DNA from: Limnohabitans sp.
Lineage (GTDB): Bacteria > Pseudomonadota > Gammaproteobacteria > Burkholderiales > Burkholderiaceae_C
Reading direction: 5' to 3'
DNA: 64,000 nucleotides
Assembly: GCA_018882835.1 (NCBI GenBank)
Contig: VERE01000006.1
Location: 1-64,000 of the forward strand
This document shows positions 61,033 to 64,000 of this stretch, one piece after another. Made by a program: the position numbers and the translations under genes. Every line of letters begins with the position of its first letter. Position 1 is the stretch's first letter. Under the pieces are notes generated by a model. That model was not told the origin of the DNA, ran no database searches, and saw nothing but the letters and a program-made list of their open reading frames with translations.

Positions 61033-61767
61033 ATGAGTCCTTTGACATCCGAAATCATTCACGCTGTGGCGCCCTCGGGCGTGTTGCGTGCCGCCATCAA
61101 CCTTGGCAATCCCATCCTGGCAGGAAAAGACCTTCAGACCGGCAAAGCCAAGGGCGTGTCTGTCGATTTGGCACAAGCCCTGGCCGATCGCCTGGGCGTT
61201 GCACTTTCCTGCGAGGTCTTTGAAACCGCGGCCCAGTCGGTCAACGCCGTGACCACCCAGGCGGCCGATGTAGGTTTTTTTGCCATCGACCCTTTGCGCG
61301 GCCAGGGCCTGAATTTCACCGCGCCTTATGTGCTGATTGAAGGCAGTTACATGGTGCGCAATGACTCCCCTTTGCAAGACAATGCTGAGGTGGACCGCGT
61401 GGGCCATCGTGTGGTGGTAGGTCAGGGCAGTGCCTATGATTTGTTTCTGACGCGTGAAATTCAGCACGCCGAGATTGTTCGCGCCCCCAGCTCGCCTGCC
61501 GTGGTCGACACCTTTCTCGCACAAGACCTTGAAGTGGCCGCAGGCGTCAAGCAACAGCTTCAGGCCGATGCGCAACGTTTGCCCGGCTTGCGTCTGTTGC
61601 CCGGACGCTTCATGGTCATTCAGCAAGCCATGGGGTTGTCCAAAGGCAGCGGCGAGGCTGCAGCTGTCATGCTGCGTGAGTTTGTCCAAGAGATGAAAGC
61701 CTGCGGTTTTGTTGCACAAGCCCTGGCCCGCCACAACATTCAGGGGGCCTCAGTGGCCCCCTTGTAA
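61033..61767 (+). CDS. Type II periplasmic-binding-fold protein lacking a signal peptide
   Basis: Protein of 244 residues with the family 3 solute-binding fold (GKAKGVSVDLAQALADRLGV, TAAQSVNAVTTQAADVGFFAIDP, FTAPYVLIEGSYMV). Unlike ordinary receptors it starts without a signal peptide, and no Shine-Dalgarno is evident before ATG 61033. It may be a cytoplasmic ligand-binding protein, or its start could be mis-set. It lies between the MBL gene and the quinone reductase on the same strand. Confidence 0.75.
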   Translation: MSPLTSEIIHAVAPSGVLRAAINLGNPILAGKDLQTGKAKGVSVDLAQALADRLGVALSCEVFETAAQSVNAVTTQAADVGFFAIDPLRGQGLNFTAPYVLIEGSYMVRNDSPLQDNAEVDRVGHRVVVGQGSAYDLFLTREIQHAEIVRAPSSPAVVDTFLAQDLEVAAGVKQQLQADAQRLPGLRLLPGRFMVIQQAMGLSKGSGEAAAVMLREFVQEMKACGFVAQALARHNIQGASVAPL

Positions 61768-61808
61768 CCCATGCTCAGAGCATGCCCTATCAAACTCAAG
61801 GAAATACG

Positions 61809-62783
61809 ATGAAAGCTGCCTGGTACGCTGCCAACGGGGAAGCGCGCGACGTGCTGCAAGTGGGGGAGTTGCCAACGCCGACCCCAGGCCCTGGCGAAGT
61901 GCGTGTGCGCCTGAAAACCTCTGGTGTGAATCCGTCCGATGTGAAGTCCCGAAGAGCCCGTCCGGTGACCGATCCCTTGATTGTTCCCCACAGCGATGGG
62001 GCCGGCTGGATCGATGCGCTGGGCGCTGGAGTTCCCGCTGCCAGGCTCAATGAGCGCGTCTGGTTATGGAATGGCCAATGGCAACGGGCCCTAGGCACGG
62101 CCAGCGAATGGATTGTGGTGCCTGCAGCCCAGGCCGTTCATTTGCCCGACAACACCGACTTTGCAGCCGGGGCATGTCTGGGCATCCCCGCGTTGACGGC
62201 CCTGCAAGCGGTGCATCTGGCGGGTGACTTGAAAGGCAAAAACGTCCTGGTGACAGGCGCAGGCTCTGCTGTTGGGCATTACATTGTCCAACTTGCCAAA
62301 ATGCGCGGCGCGCGCGTTTTGGGTACGGCTGGTGCGCCAGACAAGCAAGCCCATGCCTTGAGCGCCGGGGTGGATGTCCTCTTGAATTACAAAGCCGATC
62401 CGGTGGCGGAGCGAATCAAGGCAGAAACCCAAGGCCAAGGTGTGGATGCCATCATCGACATGGACCTGTCGACGACCAGCCAGTATGTGGCTGCGGGCGC
62501 GCTCAAGGCACACGGTGTGTGGGTTTGCTATGGCTCCAATGCGCTTGAAGTGCCGTTGGCATTCCGCACCTGCCTTTACGCCTCGATCGACTTGCGTTTC
62601 TTCCTGGTCTATGACCTCAAGCCGGCAGACCGTGCTCGCTGCCAGCAAGAGCTGCAAGATTTGTTGTCAGGACAACGGCTGCAGCACAGCATTGGCCCCC
62701 GGTTCCCCTTGCAGGACATTGTCAAAGCCCATGAGGCGGTCGAGGGTGGGCGCGTGGTGGGCAATGTCGTGATCGACCTTTGA
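61809..62783 (+). CDS. NADPH:quinone reductase-like MDR oxidoreductase
   Basis: Zinc-free medium-chain dehydrogenase/reductase of 324 residues. Features are TSGVNPSDVKSRRA, GAACLGIPALTAL, VTGAGSAVGHYIVQLAK (coenzyme site) and IDMDLST. It resembles quinone oxidoreductases (Qor) that reduce quinones or alkenals with NADPH. AAGGAA lies before ATG 61809. It follows the SBP-like gene by 41 bases and converges on the DUF1003 gene. Confidence 0.88.
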   Translation: MKAAWYAANGEARDVLQVGELPTPTPGPGEVRVRLKTSGVNPSDVKSRRARPVTDPLIVPHSDGAGWIDALGAGVPAARLNERVWLWNGQWQRALGTASEWIVVPAAQAVHLPDNTDFAAGACLGIPALTALQAVHLAGDLKGKNVLVTGAGSAVGHYIVQLAKMRGARVLGTAGAPDKQAHALSAGVDVLLNYKADPVAERIKAETQGQGVDAIIDMDLSTTSQYVAAGALKAHGVWVCYGSNALEVPLAFRTCLYASIDLRFFLVYDLKPADRARCQQELQDLLSGQRLQHSIGPRFPLQDIVKAHEAVEGGRVVGNVVIDL

Positions 62784-62787
62784 GGCT

Positions 62788-63312
62788 TCACCGAGGTTTC
62801 GGCCCCTCGCCCTGACGCTCCAGGAAACGAGAGACATTCAGCAAAGCGTCTTCTAGCTTGCGAATGTCTTGCTCGCGCAGCATGTCTATCTTTTGATGCA
62901 GCAGCTCAATTTCCAACTCGGCTTTGACATTGATTTCGTAATCATGGGTCGATCGCAACCGATCCACCTCGCTTTGGCGGTTCTGGCTCATCATGATGGC
63001 GGGGGCGGTATAGGCCGCTTGAAATGACAAGACCAAGTTCAGCAAAATGAAGGGGTAGGGGTCCCAGGCCTGGCTGCCAGCCTGGGTGTTCCATGCAATC
63101 CAGCCCACGATCAAGGCACTTTGCAACAGGATGAAGCGCCAGGAGCCGACCGTGGTGGCCACCGTGTCTGCCAGGCGCTGGCCCCACGTCAAGTGGTTTG
63201 CCGGCAAGGCTCCCAGAGAGGGTTGCCGCTCTTCTCGGTGAAGGCGCCGGTGGCTTCTCAAGTGTTGCAGCAAGTGTTGCTCATCGGCACTAAGGGGGCT
63301 GTGGTCGGTCAT
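62788..63312 (-). CDS. DUF1003 membrane protein
   Basis: Protein of 174 residues. Two membrane spans (WRFILLQSALIVGWIAWN and PFILLNLVLSFQAAYTAP) and the typical LTWGQRLADTVATTVGSW precede a C-terminal coiled region (ELEIELLHQKIDMLREQDI). The function of DUF1003 is unknown. A perfect AGGAGG lies before ATG 63312. The 63389-63412 palindrome lies about 77 bases upstream of its start. Confidence 0.87.
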   Translation of the reverse strand: MTDHSPLSADEQHLLQHLRSHRRLHREERQPSLGALPANHLTWGQRLADTVATTVGSWRFILLQSALIVGWIAWNTQAGSQAWDPYPFILLNLVLSFQAAYTAPAIMMSQNRQSEVDRLRSTHDYEINVKAELEIELLHQKIDMLREQDIRKLEDALLNVSRFLERQGEGPKPR

Positions 63313-63388
63313 GGGGCCTCCTGGATGGTTCAATGGAGAACTCGCATTGTGGTCCCAGTGAGGCCCCATCGGGGCAATGGATTCATGG

Positions 63389-63412
63389 ATGGCTTGACCT
63401 AGGTCAAGCCAT
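63389..63412. promoter_or_regulatory. 24-base perfect palindrome
   Basis: Each 12-base arm (ATGGCTTGACCT) is the exact complement of the other, with no spacer. It lies between the terminator of the LivK-type gene and the DUF1003 start. A dimeric regulator site for the DUF1003 gene is plausible; a second hairpin backing up the terminator is another reading. Confidence 0.5.
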
Positions 63413-63437
63413 GAAAAACGCCACCCGAAGGTGGCGT
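63413..63437 (-). terminator. Intrinsic terminator of the LivK-type gene
   Basis: Read on the minus strand, ACGCCACC and GGTGGCGT form an eight-base perfect stem closed by a TTCG tetraloop and followed by a T-run. It lies 19 bases after the stop codon of the LivK-type gene, an ideal intrinsic terminator. Confidence 0.9.
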
Positions 63438-63455
63438 CTGTAAGCGCATGACAGG

Positions 63456-64000
63456 TTACTTGACAGCGGTCGGTTCGCCGTAGGGCAACCAGGTTTTGCC
63501 GTCGAATTTGATCAGTTGCATCATCTGGAACAGCGCAAAATCATCGGGTGCGGTATTGGCCAGCACGCCCGGGATGGCCATCGGAATTTGGTGGTTCTTG
63601 ATATTGGATACCACTTTCATGATGTTTTCGCGCGTCAGGTTGTCGCCGGCCTGTTTCAGCACATGCACCATCAGTTGTGCAACTGCATAACCGTAGGTCG
63701 TGTTGGCGTCTTCAGGGCTGGCATCGGGCACGTATTTTTTCATGAAGGCCAAGAACTCTTTCATGGTCGGATCGTTTTCCCAACGCTTTTCGGTCGGGTC
63801 TTTGATGTACTGCATGGAAATGACGCCCACGGCTTTTTCAACCCCTGCAGGCTTCAGCACCGAGCCAATTGATGCGGACACCTGGTTCAGGTAGTGCGTG
63901 GGCTTCCAGCCAATGTCATCCACTTTGCGAATGGCTTGTGCGGCAAACTTCGGCGTGGTGATGTTGAAGAAAGTGTCGGCCCCCGAACCCTTCAGGGTCA
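63456..64000 (-). CDS. LivK-type ABC receptor, C-terminal part (cut by window edge)
   Basis: The reading frame runs off the right edge; about 181 residues are visible. They include GADTFFNITTPKFAAQAIRK, KKYVPDASPEDANTTYGYAVAQLMVHVLKQAG and the C-terminal FDGKTWLPYGEP, matching the second lobe of branched-chain-amino-acid-type periplasmic receptors. It belongs to a transporter outside the window and is distinct from the 15.2 kb LivK-type gene. It is followed by a strong terminator. Confidence 0.88.
   Translation of the reverse strand, partial: TLKGSGADTFFNITTPKFAAQAIRKVDDIGWKPTHYLNQVSASIGSVLKPAGVEKAVGVISMQYIKDPTEKRWENDPTMKEFLAFMKKYVPDASPEDANTTYGYAVAQLMVHVLKQAGDNLTRENIMKVVSNIKNHQIPMAIPGVLANTAPDDFALFQMMQLIKFDGKTWLPYGEPTAVK

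Noticed and set aside
1-64000. CRISPR arrays, tRNA or rRNA genes, insertion sequences
   Set aside because: No direct repeat series, cloverleaf, transposase or terminal inverted repeats was recognised on reading the window.

Overview
The window reads as a chromosomal segment of a Betaproteobacterium of the order Burkholderiales, most likely Comamonadaceae. This is inferred from the high GC content, the very large share of Bug/TctC-type periplasmic solute receptors, and the style of the catabolic genes. Coding density is very high and no gap longer than about 300 bases lacks a gene. I see no rRNA, tRNA, CRISPR array, insertion sequence, phage gene or replication origin.

Layout. 0-8.1 kb: the end of a small Pro/Tyr-rich protein, a class V aminotransferase, then a five-gene alpha-glucoside-type operon (binding protein, two permeases, ATPase, GH31 glycosidase; order resembling aglEFGK plus a glucosidase). 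8.1-13.3 kb: two convergent Bug receptors, an FKBP isomerase, a ThDP-dependent acetolactate-synthase-like enzyme and an SMP-30 lactonase. 13.4-28.8 kb: a likely catabolic island with a class D flavin monooxygenase-like protein, a VOC protein, a complete branched-chain-amino-acid-type ABC importer (livKHMGF order), a three-subunit molybdenum hydroxylase, an FAD monooxygenase resembling 2,6-dihydroxypyridine hydroxylase, a TetR regulator, a PuuE-like deacetylase/amidohydrolase, an extradiol-dioxygenase-like protein and a DapA-type aldolase. 28.5-38.2 kb: an orphan ABC ATPase, Bug receptors, an MFS-Bug-dehydrogenase operon, three short-chain dehydrogenases and a gamma-glutamyltransferase. 38.3-44.4 kb: a desaturase and a MoxR/DUF58/VWA cluster with a trypsin-like protease. 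44.4-62.8 kb: small sugar-acid or carboxylate modules, many containing a Bug receptor (enolase-Bug-aldo/keto reductase, Bug-Bug-altronate dehydratase, CaiB-Bug, RraA-cyclase-Bug), plus GST, metallo-beta-lactamase-fold and quinone-reductase genes. The right edge holds a DUF1003 membrane protein and the C-terminal part of a second LivK-type receptor with a clear terminator.

How it fits together. The segment looks like a nutrient-scavenging region in which each small operon pairs a periplasmic receptor with one to three enzymes. Eleven Bug receptors occur without any TctA/TctB membrane subunits, so they must use permeases encoded elsewhere or unconventional partners. The best candidate for an undescribed pathway is the 13.4-28.8 kb island, which has the enzyme types expected for oxidation, ring cleavage and amide hydrolysis of an aromatic or N-heteroaromatic compound. 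Its substrate cannot be read from sequence alone. Functional names are by motif recognition from the translated ORFs; no database search was run.
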